From: Vibrio mexicanus
Lineage (GTDB): Bacteria > Pseudomonadota > Gammaproteobacteria > Enterobacterales > Vibrionaceae
Direction: 5' to 3'
DNA length: 64,000 nucleotides
NCBI RefSeq assembly: GCF_001012815.1
Contig: NZ_JYJP01000106.1
Coordinates: 1 to 64,000 of the forward strand
A model generated the notes under the pieces. It searched no databases. It was not told the DNA's origin and saw only the letters and a program-made list of their open reading frames with translations. The position numbers and the translations under genes were made by a program. This document shows positions 43,838 to 54,300 of the stretch, one piece after another (within the stretch, counting starts at the first letter, position 1; the number at the start of each line of letters is the position of its first letter).

Positions 43838-46613
43838 GTGCACCTTAGCCCAAATGATAGTAATGAATACAAATACCTGACGCTAGACAATGGTCTAAGG
43901 GTACTTATTGTTCATGACAGTAATGCGCAAAAATCCGCGGCAGCACTAGCCGTCAACGTTGGGCACTTCGATGACCCTATTGAACGTGAGGGTCTCGCAC
44001 ACTATTTAGAGCACATGCTTTTTTTGGGAACGGAAAAATACCCTAAAGTCGGTGAGTTTCAAAGCTATATTAGCCAACACGGCGGTAGTAATAATGCTTG
44101 GACGGGCACTGAGCATACTTGCTTCTTCTTCGACGTATCGCCTAATGCCTTTTTTAAGGGGTTAGATCGTTTCAGTCAGTTCTTTACTGCGCCGCTTTTT
44201 AACGAAGAATCTTTGGATAAAGAAAGACAAGCGGTTGAGTCCGAATACAAGCTCAAATTGAATGATGACTCTCGACGTCTCTATCAAGTATTAAAAGAGA
44301 CCATCAACCCAGAACACCCTTTTTCCAAGTTTTCGGTCGGTAACCTAGAGACCCTTGGGGATCGAAATGGGCAAACCATTCGCAACGAAATCTTAGACTT
44401 CTACCAAACCCAGTATTCAGCCGATCTGATGACTCTTACCGTGGTGAGCAGTCATTCTATCGAGGAAATGGCTAAAGCCGTCACCGAGAAGTTTTCTTCC
44501 GTAATCAATCAAAGCCTTCAAGGGAAGTCCATTTCTGTCCCTTATACAACGCAAGACCACACAGGTATCAAGATCCACGTTGAGCCTGTAAAGGATATCC
44601 GAAAGCTAACATTGACCTTTCCACTACCCAATGTAGATGACTATTACAAAGGTAAACCTTTGTCCTACTTTGCACACTTGCTCGGTTATGAAGGCCCCGG
44701 TAGCTTGATGATCGCGCTAAAACAGAAGGGGTGGATTAACTCTTTGTCGGCAGGCGGTGGTACTTCTGGTAGCAACTATCGTGAATTCAGTATCAGCTGT
44801 GCACTTACACTAGAAGGCATTGAACACATCGACGAGATTACTCAGGCGGTCTTTCATTACATTCATTTAATTTCCTCAAATGACTATGACGAGTGGCGCT
44901 ATAAAGAGAAACAGGCGGTTCTTGAATCCGCATTTCGCTTTCAAGAACCAACACGCTCTTTAGATCTTGCGAGTCATCTAGTGATGAACATGCAGCATTA
45001 CCTGCCTGAAGATGTGGTTTATGGCGACTATATGATGCAAGATTTCGATCCATTGTTACTTGAAAAGCTGTCTCGCTATTTCACTCCTGAAAATCTGCGC
45101 ATGGTGCTGATTGCAAAAGGTGGAAACCACGATAAACAGGCGAAATGGTATAATACCCTCTACTCAGTTTCTCGCTTTTCCTCAGCGCAGATTGAACAGT
45201 TTAAGAAAGAAACTGAGCTCGAGTTCTCTCTTCCAGAACGTAACCCTTACATATGCTACGACCTCGATCCAAAGCCTATTGAACAATCTCTCGACACGCC
45301 TGAAGTGATTGAAGAGCTGTCTGGATTTAAATTGTGGCACCTGCAAGACAGCCAATTTCGTGTGCCTAAAGGGGTCATGTATGTCGCTATCGACAGCCCT
45401 CACGCCGTTGCCAATGCCGAAAACATCGTCAAGACCAGGCTTTGTGTCGAGATGTTTTTAGACTCCTTGGCAGAAGAGACTTACCAAGCTGAAATCGCTG
45501 GTATGGGCTACAACCTTTATGCCCATCAGGGCGGAGTGACTCTCACCATTTCGGGGTTTAGCCAAAAACAACCCGAACTTCTCAAGCTCATTTTAAGTCG
45601 CTTTTCCGCGCGCGAATTTAGCCCTGCTCGCTTTGATTCAATCAAGCAACAGTTATTAAGAAACTGGGTTAACTCGGAACAAGATCGACCAATATCCCAA
45701 CTTTTCAACGCAATGACCGGGATTTTACAGCCCAACAACCCGCCTTATTCTGCATTGATAGAAGCGCTTGAACATATCGAAGTGGGCGAACTTTCTGCTT
45801 TTGTTGACAAGATTTTGGCTGAACTGCATGTAGAGATGTTTGTTTATGGTGATTGGCACAAAGAGGAAGCACTCGCACTTGGTAATACGTTAAAAAGATG
45901 CTCTGCGCGTCAAAGACCAAAGCTATGAAGAATCACTGCGGCCTTTGGTTATGCTTGGCAAAAATGGAACCTTCCAGAAAGAGGTCATTTGCAATCAAGA
46001 AGACTCTGCCATTGTCGTTTATTACCAATGCGAAGATATCGACCCTCGCAATATCGCGCTGTACTCGCTTGCCAATCATTTGATGTCGGCGACTTTCTTC
46101 CATGAAATACGCACCAAACAGCAACTGGGTTATATGGTTGGCACAGGTAACATGCCACTGAATAAGCATCCGGGTATTGTGCTCTATGTCCAGTCACCAA
46201 ATGCTGCACCATCGGAGCTTATTAGCTCAATCGATGAGTTTTTGAATGCTTTTTACATGGTGCTGTTAGAGCTTAATGAATACCAATGGCACAGCAGTAA
46301 ACGCGGTCTTTGGAATCAGATAGCAACGCCAGATACCACTCTGCGTGGACGTGCTCAAAGGCTATGGGTGGCGATTGGTAATAAAGATGAGAGTTTTAAT
46401 CAAAGACAACGTGTGCTCGAAGAGCTTAAAAACTTGAGCCGTAGCGACATGATACGTTTCGTTGTCAATGAGCTGAAACCTCGAACAGCCAACAGGCTGA
46501 TCATGCATACACAAGGTAACGTGCACCACGAAGCCGCACCTTTAGATTTGGGGCTAGAGATTGGTTCGATTGAAGAGTTTCAGTTGAGACCGAAAGACTA
46601 CGATTTAGGTTAG
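43838..46613 (+). CDS. M16 family insulinase-type zinc peptidase, PtrA-like (one frameshift)
   Basis: About 924 residues. Start is most likely GTG 43838 (MHLSPNDSNEYKYLTLDNGL), with GGAG seven bases upstream; upstream TTG/ATG codons lack a site. The inverted zinc motif HYLEH (residues 55-59) and downstream ERQAVESEY supply the metal ligands. Four M16 domains follow, including LPLPNVDDYYKGKPLSYFAH and EIRTKQQLGYMVGTGNMP. One extra A in the run 45892-45896 breaks the frame; removing it gives LKDALRVKDQSYEESLRP. No signal peptide, so probably cytoplasmic, unlike E. coli PtrA. Confidence 0.92.
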
Positions 46614-46648
46614 AATGCCTGCCAAAAACTACAGTTGCATATAGTAAA

Positions 46649-46672
46649 AAAGGAGCTCACGCGAGCTCCTTT
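46649..46672. terminator. Bidirectional terminator
   Basis: Stem AAAGGAGCTC/GAGCTCCTTT with ACGC loop; six Ts follow on the minus strand. Between the M16 gene (+) and yecM (-). Confidence 0.85.
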
Positions 46673-46739
46673 CCTTTGAATCAGTAACCAGTCGTATACG
46701 AGGTTAGCACTTACGCCTGCTCTGACTCGACAATTCGTT

Positions 46740-47306
46740 TCAGTGAGTGCGGATGAAGCTTGATACAAATTCCATTGTATTTAAAGCCACGGTCGGGTTG
46801 TTCAAACGTTCGCCCTCGCCTTTCGGACTTGATAGCTTTGTTTTAATACCTAAATCTTGCAGATGATCGTATTGCGCACCAAATTCAGGATAAGTATGTT
46901 TTAAATCAGCCAGAAACTCGTCTGCGGTTTGGGCATGGGAAGGCACTACAAACTCGACATGCTCCCAACTTTCGCTTGGGTAATGCTTCCCTTCAGCCGG
47001 GTAAGGCAACTCCAAGCATTCTATCGACCAACCTTTGCTTTTTAAAGGCTGGTTAAATTCGAATACAATAATTGGCCGCCCGTTAATTTGAGCTTGCGAA
47101 ATCACCTTACCAAACTCCGTCCATGCAAGGTGGGCTGCTTTTGCCGTTTCTAGCTCGTTAATACGGAGGGCAATATGGTCAGCTTGAGCCAAACTCAAAT
47201 CCAGCTTAAGCATCACCGCAAGCTCTTCAATTTTTCCCATGAAGGAATCTAGATCTTGGATCATGAGTTCCGGTGTTAAGCGTTTTTCAATCAAATACGT
47301 GGTCAT
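46740..47306 (-). CDS. yecM: YecM family VOC-fold protein
   Basis: 188 residues from ATG 47306 (MTTYLIEKRLTPELMIQDLD); a longer frame to 47381 is unlikely. ADHIALRINELETAKAAHLA and SWEHVEFVVPSH give the histidine/glutamate pattern of the vicinal oxygen chelate fold, which suggests a metal site. Function of YecM is unknown; in E. coli it also lies beside argS. Confidence 0.88.
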   Translation of the reverse strand: MTTYLIEKRLTPELMIQDLDSFMGKIEELAVMLKLDLSLAQADHIALRINELETAKAAHLAWTEFGKVISQAQINGRPIIVFEFNQPLKSKGWSIECLELPYPAEGKHYPSESWEHVEFVVPSHAQTADEFLADLKHTYPEFGAQYDHLQDLGIKTKLSSPKGEGERLNNPTVALNTMEFVSSFIRTH

Positions 47307-47424
47307 TAATGGCTCTCTTTTCGGGGCTTTGTTCTCTATATTCGGCTGCAATAGTAAACCCAAACTATCGTACATTTCCATTTAATCGAAAAAGTAAGAA
47401 ATTCCCCGAATCGTCTCTGTATGA

Positions 47425-47500
47425 ATAACAATAAAGTTGTTATCATTAGCCCCATTTTTGTGAACTCTAACAGAACTCGGCACTCATTTAGCCGAGTTCT
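47425..47500 (+). promoter_or_regulatory. Two inverted repeats in the argS leader region
   Basis: ATAACAA/TTGTTAT (47425-47431 with 47437-47443) and a perfect 10-bp hairpin AGAACTCGGC/GCCGAGTTCT (47472-47481 with 47491-47500), which ends 26 bp before the argS start. The second could end or attenuate transcription, but its T-tract is short. I see no T-box features. Confidence 0.45.
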
Positions 47501-47526
47501 TTGTCCTTGAATAGAAGGAAATGCGT

Positions 47527-49260
47527 GTGAATATCCAAGCACTTATAAATGACAAAGTATCTCAGGCTCTTGAAGCCGCTGGCGCACCTGCAGGAAGCCC
47601 CGCAGCGGTCCGCCAATCTGCAAAACCACAATTTGGCGACTATCAAGCTAACGGCGTCATGGGCGTTGCAAAAAAATTGGGCACTAACCCACGAGAATTT
47701 GCTCAAAAAGTACTGGATGTTCTGGACCTTGATGGCATTGCGAGTAAAACAGAAATTGCAGGCCCTGGTTTTATCAATATTTTCCTGAGTGAAGAGTTCC
47801 TAGCAAAGCAAGCAGAAGCTGCATTGGCAGATTCACGCCTTGGTGTTGCTAAAGAAGAAGAGAAAACCATCGTTGCTGATTACTCAGCACCAAACGTTGC
47901 GAAAGAGATGCACGTTGGCCACCTTCGCTCAACCATCATCGGTGATGCGGTTGTTCGTACACTAGAGTTCTTGGGTAACAAAGTAGTCCGCGCCAACCAC
48001 ATCGGTGACTGGGGTACACAGTTCGGCATGCTTATCGCTAACCTTGAGCGGGTTCAGCAAGCTTCAGGTGAAGTATCCATGGAACTGGCTGACCTTGAGG
48101 CCTTCTACCGTGAATCTAAAAAGCTTTATGATGAAGACGAAGAGTTCGCGGTTAAGGCTCGTAACTACGTCGTTAAACTGCAAAGCGGTGATGAGTTCTG
48201 CGCAGAAATGTGGAAAAAACTGGTTGACGTAACCATGATCCAAAACCAGCGCAACTACGACCGTCTAAGCGTATCACTCACTCGTGAAGATGTGATGGGC
48301 GAAAGCATGTACAACGATATGCTTCCGGGTATTGTCGCTGACCTTAAAGAAAAAGGTTTGGCTGTTGAAGACGATGGCGCTCAAGTTGTTTTCCTAGACG
48401 AATACAAGAACAAAGACGGCGACCCAATGGGCGTTATCATTCAGAAGCGTGACGGTGGATTCCTTTACACGACTACTGATATCGCGTGTGCCAAATACCG
48501 CTATGAACAGCTAGGTGCCGACCGTGTACTTTACTTCATCGACTCTCGCCAACATCAACACCTAATGCAGGCGTGGACTATCGTTCGTAAAGCGGGCTAT
48601 GTTCCAGAGTCAACATCACTCGAGCACCACGCATTTGGCATGATGCTGGGTAAAGATGGTAAGCCATTTAAAACTCGCGCAGGTGGTACGGTTCGTCTAG
48701 CTGACCTATTGGATGAAGCAGAAGAACGCGCTGCAAAACTGATCGAGTCTAAGAACCCAGATTTGGATGCAGAAGAGAAAGCGAACATTGCTACTACTGT
48801 TGCAATGGCAGCGGTTAAATACTCTGACCTGTCTAAGCACCGTACTACAGATTACGTGTTCGATTGGGACAACATGCTCGCATTTGAAGGCAACACAGCG
48901 CCTTACATGCAATATGCTTATACTCGCGTTGCGTCTGTGTTTGCTAAAGCTGGCGTATCTATGGATGAGCTTCAAGGTGAAATCAAAATCACTGACGAAA
49001 AAGAGAAAGCGCTAATTGCTAAGCTAATGCAATTCGAAGAAGCGGTTCAATCTGTTGCTCGCGAAGGTCAACCGCACATCATGTGTAGCTATTTGTTTGA
49101 GCTGGCCGGACAATTCTCTAGCTTCTATGAGGCTTGCCCGATCCTAGTCGCAGAAGATGAGTCGGTTAAGCAAAGTCGCTTAAAACTTGCAGCGCTAACT
49201 GCTAAGACAATCAAGCAAGGCCTATCACTACTTGGTATTGATACGCTAGAGCGCATGTAA
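47527..49260 (+). CDS. argS: Arginyl-tRNA synthetase
   Basis: 577 residues from GTG 47527 (MNIQALINDKVSQALEAAGA), five bases after AAGGA; the ATG at 47521 is too close to that site. Add-domain at the N-terminus, class I motif HVGH in EMHVGHLRSTIIGD, ArgRS region GMMLGKDGKPFKTRAGGTVR replacing the KMSK loop, and C-terminal DALR anticodon-binding helices. Charges tRNA-Arg. Confidence 0.98.
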   Translation: MNIQALINDKVSQALEAAGAPAGSPAAVRQSAKPQFGDYQANGVMGVAKKLGTNPREFAQKVLDVLDLDGIASKTEIAGPGFINIFLSEEFLAKQAEAALADSRLGVAKEEEKTIVADYSAPNVAKEMHVGHLRSTIIGDAVVRTLEFLGNKVVRANHIGDWGTQFGMLIANLERVQQASGEVSMELADLEAFYRESKKLYDEDEEFAVKARNYVVKLQSGDEFCAEMWKKLVDVTMIQNQRNYDRLSVSLTREDVMGESMYNDMLPGIVADLKEKGLAVEDDGAQVVFLDEYKNKDGDPMGVIIQKRDGGFLYTTTDIACAKYRYEQLGADRVLYFIDSRQHQHLMQAWTIVRKAGYVPESTSLEHHAFGMMLGKDGKPFKTRAGGTVRLADLLDEAEERAAKLIESKNPDLDAEEKANIATTVAMAAVKYSDLSKHRTTDYVFDWDNMLAFEGNTAPYMQYAYTRVASVFAKAGVSMDELQGEIKITDEKEKALIAKLMQFEEAVQSVAREGQPHIMCSYLFELAGQFSSFYEACPILVAEDESVKQSRLKLAALTAKTIKQGLSLLGIDTLERM

Positions 49261-49284
49261 GCGATTCGAATATAGACAAAATTA

Positions 49285-49314
49285 AAAAGGTTGATGTGAA
49301 AGCATCAACCTTTT
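49285..49314 (+). terminator. Terminator of argS
   Basis: Stem AAAAGGTTGATG/CATCAACCTTTT, then TGTTTTA. Confidence 0.9.
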
Positions 49315-49329
49315 GTTTTATCCGGCTTA

Positions 49330-49596
49330 TATACCCAAGTGACTTCAAGATGCAGGATTCAGAGCGTTGTCACGGGTTCAAGTTCAAGGCAAATGACGCA
49401 GCGGAATAACGGGTTCTTTCCAAGTCATTTAACGTAGGAATTGAATCCGTGACACGCTCCCAAAGGGCGAGTTTGCCTAGCTCGCACACTTTGTTAACGA
49501 TTCTCAATTTAGAACCACTAGATTGTCTAATCGTTGCCGCGTTTGCAAACTAGGCAATTCTCGCTGAACCACGCATCCTGAGGTTACTTGGGTATA
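49330..49596. repeat. 267-bp palindromic repeat (MITE-like) with TATACCCAAGT ends
   Basis: Begins TATACCCAAGTGACTTCAAG and ends in the near complement (CTTGAAGTCAC-like) AGGTTACTTGGGTATA. The terminal arms are about 37 bp with mismatches (TTCAGAGCG against TTCAGCGAG inside). Two further internal arms (TGTCACGGGTTCAA with TTGAATCCGTGACA; GAGTTTGCCTAG with CTAGGCAATTC). No transposase or reading frame. A 29-bp relic of the same ends is at 17049. Sits between argS and the HIT gene. Confidence 0.75.
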
Positions 49597-49628
49597 ATGC
49601 AATTAATCATCTTAGTCTGGATAAAATA

Positions 49629-50060
49629 ATGAGTTTTGAACTACATCCTCAGTTAGCAAAAGATACCACTGTTATTGGTCATTTCCCGCTTTGTATCGCA
49701 CTACTGCATAAAGATAACGCAGTGCCGTGGGTTATCTTGGTACCAAAGCGTGCCGACTTGAAAGAGCTGCACCATCTGCCGATGTCTGAACAGCAGCAGT
49801 TTCTATTAGAATCTCAAGCCGTTAGCCAAGCTTTAGAAGCGACTTTCCGTCCTGACAAACTGAATTTGGGCGCGTTGGGAAATATGGTGCCCCAACTACA
49901 CATTCACCATATTGCGCGCTTCAAAGATGATATCGCTTGGCCCGGACCTATATGGGGCAATACAACCGGTGAATTCCGGACAGAAGACGAACAAACCCAA
50001 ATACTCGAAAGAATCAAAAATGTTCTATCTCTAAGCTCAATTTTCCAAAAGGCTAGTTAG
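49629..50060 (+). CDS. HIT-domain nucleotide hydrolase/transferase family protein
   Basis: 143 residues. HIT signature MVPQLHIHHIARF with the histidine cluster near residue 90, preceded by typical strands (WVILVPKRADLKELHHLP) and a LNLGALGN core. HIT proteins act on nucleoside phosphates bound to small groups; substrate here unknown. Its TAG stop (50058-50060) lies inside the left end of the next repeat, so the element set the present C-terminus or inserted exactly at the stop. Confidence 0.9.
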   Translation: MSFELHPQLAKDTTVIGHFPLCIALLHKDNAVPWVILVPKRADLKELHHLPMSEQQQFLLESQAVSQALEATFRPDKLNLGALGNMVPQLHIHHIARFKDDIAWPGPIWGNTTGEFRTEDEQTQILERIKNVLSLSSIFQKAS

Positions 50061-50324
50061 GGCGTGTTGATCTTTCGTGGTTAAATTTTGTTCGAGATAA
50101 AATCGTTTTAGGCGCAGCGAAGACTGTGTAGCTAGTCATTCTAAGCAAATAGTCTTCAACAAAGCAAAAAACGATTTTAGCCGAACCCTTCGGGCAGCCT
50201 TTGTGGTTCATTTCTACTGCGTTATCGGCTTTTCATGTAGACTAGCTACACATCAAAGCCTCTGTCTTGTATAAATTTCCCACAAAGTGCTGCAAAAATC
50301 AGCTCGAAAGAATAACACGCCCTA
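50058..50324. repeat. 267-bp palindromic repeat (MITE-like) with TAGGGCGTGTT ends
   Basis: Ends TAGGGCGTGTTGATCTTTCG and, as reverse complement of the right side, TAGGGCGTGTTATTCTTTCG: 18 of 20 positions agree. Internal arms AAATCGTTTTAG and CGATTTTAGCC lie around 50100 and 50170, and TGTGTAGCTAGTC/GACTAGCTACACA connects 50125 with 50240. No coding capacity. Ends differ from the element at 49330, so it belongs to another repeat family. Confidence 0.75.
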
Positions 50325-50908
50325 GACTATTTTGGTTGCTCTGCTCTTTCCTTAAAAGCAACGCCGCATAGCCCTTTCCCCATAAAGCCACTAAATCTTA
50401 GGTGGCTTTATCCATCTTCAAGTGCCATCACTAAAAAACATTCCAGAGCGTCATTTTCGCACCTCATCACTCCCCGTTTAGATCCTGAGCCATTAAACCC
50501 AAAAACAATCACAAATGAGAAAAGGTTTCATTTAAGATCAATAACGTCATATTTGTAACTTAACTAGTCTATATAAATGTCTAGCTGTCATCGTGGTTAT
50601 TCATAAACTATCTTGGTGAACGGGTATTTTTATGGTCTTACACTTTATAAGGATGTTTTGTTTCCCCTATTAATGTCTTCCACACTTGGCATTTCTCGTC
50701 AATCTCGTCATTTTTGTAAAAACACCAATCGTCAAAAACGTTAACAATAGTCATTTCAATGCCACTCAAAAGTTTGCAAAATGCTAAAAAAAACAAAACC
50801 AGAAAAAATAACCGTTACCAATCAATAATTTAAAATGACAAACCAAAAGTGTCGGATTTCTTATGCTTTTCTGGCGTTAATTTTATAAGTAAAAAAAGTG
50901 GTAAGACT
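50325..50908. other. Non-coding stretch, A/T-rich
   Basis: No supported gene. One perfect 10-bp hairpin ATAAAGCCAC/GTGGCTTTAT (50382-50391 with 50402-50411) may be a terminator for upstream transcripts, although Ts after it are few. The part from 50500 to 50900 is A/T-rich and probably contains the control region of the RNA candidate downstream. Confidence 0.4.
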
Positions 50909-50920
50909 TATAGTTAATCC

Positions 50921-51050
50921 ATCGAGAGGCAATCGTCCTCGACTTTAGAATTCCAGAGGTAGTATGGCTTGCCATACTACTCCGGCAGCAAGCGAAGGTG
51001 TCATTGGCACCCGTGGTATAGTCCCCCGGCTATACCACGATATTTTTTTT
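50921..51050 (+). ncRNA. Candidate small RNA (unrecognised), about 130 nt
   Basis: A -10 element TATAGT (50909-50914) is followed by a perfect hairpin GTAGTATGG-CTTG-CCATACTAC (50959-50980). Then comes a very strong terminator CGTGGTATAG/CTATACCACG (51012-51021 with 51030-51039), whose loop is the C-rich TCCCCCGG, and eight Ts (51043-51050). No -35 match, which suggests an activator. The C-rich loop and the single-stranded GCAGCAAGCGAAGG are possible base-pairing parts. No gene on this strand lies near enough for the terminator to be its own. Confidence 0.6.
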
Positions 51051-51382
51051 CTTATCTCTCCATACCTTACCAACACTGCTTTTCAGCTCTAACTCATTTT
51101 TACATATCTAAATCCATTTATAGCTTCACAACACCTAATTTTTCCCTCGATTAAGAAACGCGTTATTGATAGGCCACGAGTGATTCTACAAAGCGTTTAT
51201 ACGGCTACCCAAACGTTATTTAGCGAATCTAAGTAAGTGCATTAGCCACTAACTTGTTGAATTAGTAGCTAATGTTAATTGAGTTTGATTAGAAGAAGCG
51301 AGCTTCCATTAGATATGAAGAGTGCGCACTAGAGGATGATAAAAGCTGAAGTTAGTTGAAGCTGAGGTTAGTAAAGCACGGG

Positions 51383-54300
51383 TTACTCGCTTTCCTCCTC
51401 CACGAACTGGGTAGGTGACATGCCAAAGTGATGCTTGAAGCGCTGGCTGAAATACGATGGATCATTAAAGCCACATTCGAATGCGACATCAGAAACTTTG
51501 TCGCCCTTCAGTAGCATGCGGCACGCTTGCTCTAAACGAACTTCATTGAGGTATTCTTTAAACGTCTTGTCTTTTGCTTGTTTGAAGCGGCGCTGTAAAC
51601 TTCGCTCTGAAACATACATCAACTTGGCCGCAGAGTTAGTCCCGAAGTCAGCATTTGCGTAATTGTCTTGTACCAATTGCTCCAACTTCATCAGCCACGG
51701 GTCCCCTTCATCTAAAACAGACTCACGAGGTTCTTCTGCTGGTAAACCCAACTCAGAAGAGACAGTCGCCGTTGGCCAAGTCACTTCAACAATATTACGC
51801 TCATCATAGGTGTAAAACCTCAGCGTACCACCACTGTTCTCGACCCAAACTGGTAATTCAGTTAATGAAACATCATTGTGGTCAACAGACACTCCACTCT
51901 CTAACTGAGGCAAAGCAGAGCCTGGGTCGATAACCTTAAGCGTTGAAAACTCGTTATCACTGTCTAATGTAACCATAACTTGCTGATTGCGATAACAGCG
52001 CTTTAAAAGGCTAGCAAATAGCGCATTAAACATGATGTCCAAGTTGAACTCATTAAGTTCAACGTGTGCCGACTTTTCTGGGCAATTATTAACGAGTTCG
52101 ATGTAAATTCCCGCTTTATTGAACTCTTCTCTCCAGCCATTAATCACCGACGTGGCTACTATGGCAAGATCATGGACTTGTTTAGTGCCCGTATTATCAC
52201 TTCTTACATTAATCAGTATTTCCAGCTCACTTTGCACGGCGTTAATAAAATGTTCGGCTTTTTGCTGTTCGTCTTGCAACGTCCGGCGGGCAATTTTGCG
52301 CAAATTGTTACTGATGGACTCCAGAACCTGCTCAAACAAAATATGTCGGACATGAAGCTGCTTGCGAAGTTGTTGGTTATTGGTCAATAGGATTCGGCTT
52401 TGGTGGCGTAGCTGGTTCGTCTTAAGAGCCACCTGAGCTTTAAGCTTGTGGTTACTGCGTAATATCAGTCGTGAACGCCATACAAACGCTAAGCTAAACA
52501 GTACAATGACTAGTGACAGAAACAGAGCAATAGTCCAAGCATTCATGTACCAAGGCTTACCAACATTAAAGTCGAGATTGTAGATTTTACTGCCCTGTTG
52601 CTGCTGCGTTCGAATACGAACAAACAGTTGATAAGAACCTGGCTGTAAGTGCTCAAATGTAAGTTGTACCCCTTCTAATAATTGCCACTCTTCATTCTCT
52701 CCCAATCGATATTCCAACTGCTGACTATTCGATTGAGGCATCAATCCAAACAAGAAACTAATTGACTGACCGTAACCTATGGAAAGGTCGAGTGAATGAG
52801 CTTGACCAATGGCCACTGGTTCTTGGTCTACCCTGATTTGGCTAAAGATGACACGGCTAGTCGGGATCTGACTCACCAGAAGCTCATCTGGAAAAACGGT
52901 GATAAGCCATAGCGCGAACCCAATATCAACCTACCAGTCCCATCTTCTGAAGCAGAACAAAGGCGAGGAATGAACTCATTGTTTATGATACCAAATGGCC
53001 TACCGAAGTGTTTTTCAAGCACGCCATCTACCGTGTAATAAGATAAACCGGAGGACGTAGTCAGCCACACTCCGTCTGAGGAAGATATGACACATTGAGG
53101 AATAATATTTGACTCTGCGAGCGTAACTTGAGATATCGTTTCGACGTCATCCAATATACGAAATACACCGTAAGTGCTGGCTACCCAAACCTCCGAGTTC
53201 TGCGACTCCTCTATATGAGTCACCTGACCAATCGTTTCACTCTGCTTGAAGAAGCGAACATGCCCATTACGAATACTATACAAACCGTGGTCGGTACCCA
53301 AAAACAGACCTTTTTCAGAGCTGGCTTTGATGTCAGTAACCTTTGCAGGTAAGTAAGCACTTATAATCCACTGGTTTGAATAGTCTTTGTATTCCTTACT
53401 CTCAGGATTAAACGAAGAGAGCTGGTCGTTTTTGACTGTCCAAATCACCCCGTCGGTATCCACCTCTACAAAGTCAATTTCAACGTTCTTTAAACTTTCG
53501 GGTAATTTGTCTATGACCACTTCGCTGGTGACAATATCGATACAAATTAGCCCTTCTTCTGTCGCAACCAGCAGAAGATTTCCAAATTCAGCGATGTCGT
53601 TGACGTTGCCCTTAAAAATAAGGTCTCGTTTGGTTTGTCCCTGCAAACTCACACGATATAAACCTAAACTGGTGATTAACCAATAGCCATCTCGACCAGA
53701 GCTCTTGCGCATCAAAACAGGTTTTTCTAACTGCTTATCATAGGTTAACAACCGACTTGAAAGACGCTCAAACTTTTGACCAAAGATCGAAAAGTATTGA
53801 ATCCCCTTATTAGACGCAATCCATATCCCTCCGGCTTGATCGTTCACCAATGAATAGATTTTGTTACCGGCTAACTCAAAATCATGCAATCCACCTTCGG
53901 TATACTTCCGGGTCGTCCCGTCGACAAATGAGTAAACGAATAGGCCGTCTTCAGTCCCAATCCAGTAGGCTTGCTCTGTTTCGGTGACGGTTAGAACATG
54001 AGAGCTGCCCACATGTTTTAGCGTGCTATTGGGGTCAGTGATATCAATGATAAGTGCGCCATTAAGCGTGCCAATCACCACCTCCCTTCTCTGCTTTGAA
54101 AAGTAAGCCATTTCAATAAAGAACTTGCCGGAGTTGGCGACATGATTAAACCCGGTACCGTCGGTGATATAAGTCCCTGAATTAGTTGCAACTACCCAAT
54201 TAGACAAAACGTACTGGGCATCATTAATGAAGGTCTGACTCGATTCGCTCGATTGATAAAGCTCCATCAATGAGCGGGATTGAAAATCACGTGTATCAAC

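Noticed and set aside
47400..47520. T-box or arginine riboswitch upstream of argS
   Set aside because: No T-box sequence, specifier loop or antiterminator pairing is visible; only two simple inverted repeats.
49330..50324. Insertion sequences
   Set aside because: Both repeats lack a transposase frame and are too short; they fit palindromic repeats better.
50964..51089. 42-codon frame starting MACHTTPAASEGVIG with AGAGG upstream
   Set aside because: It spans the strong terminator of the RNA candidate, so a full message would rarely be made. Kept only as a remote option.
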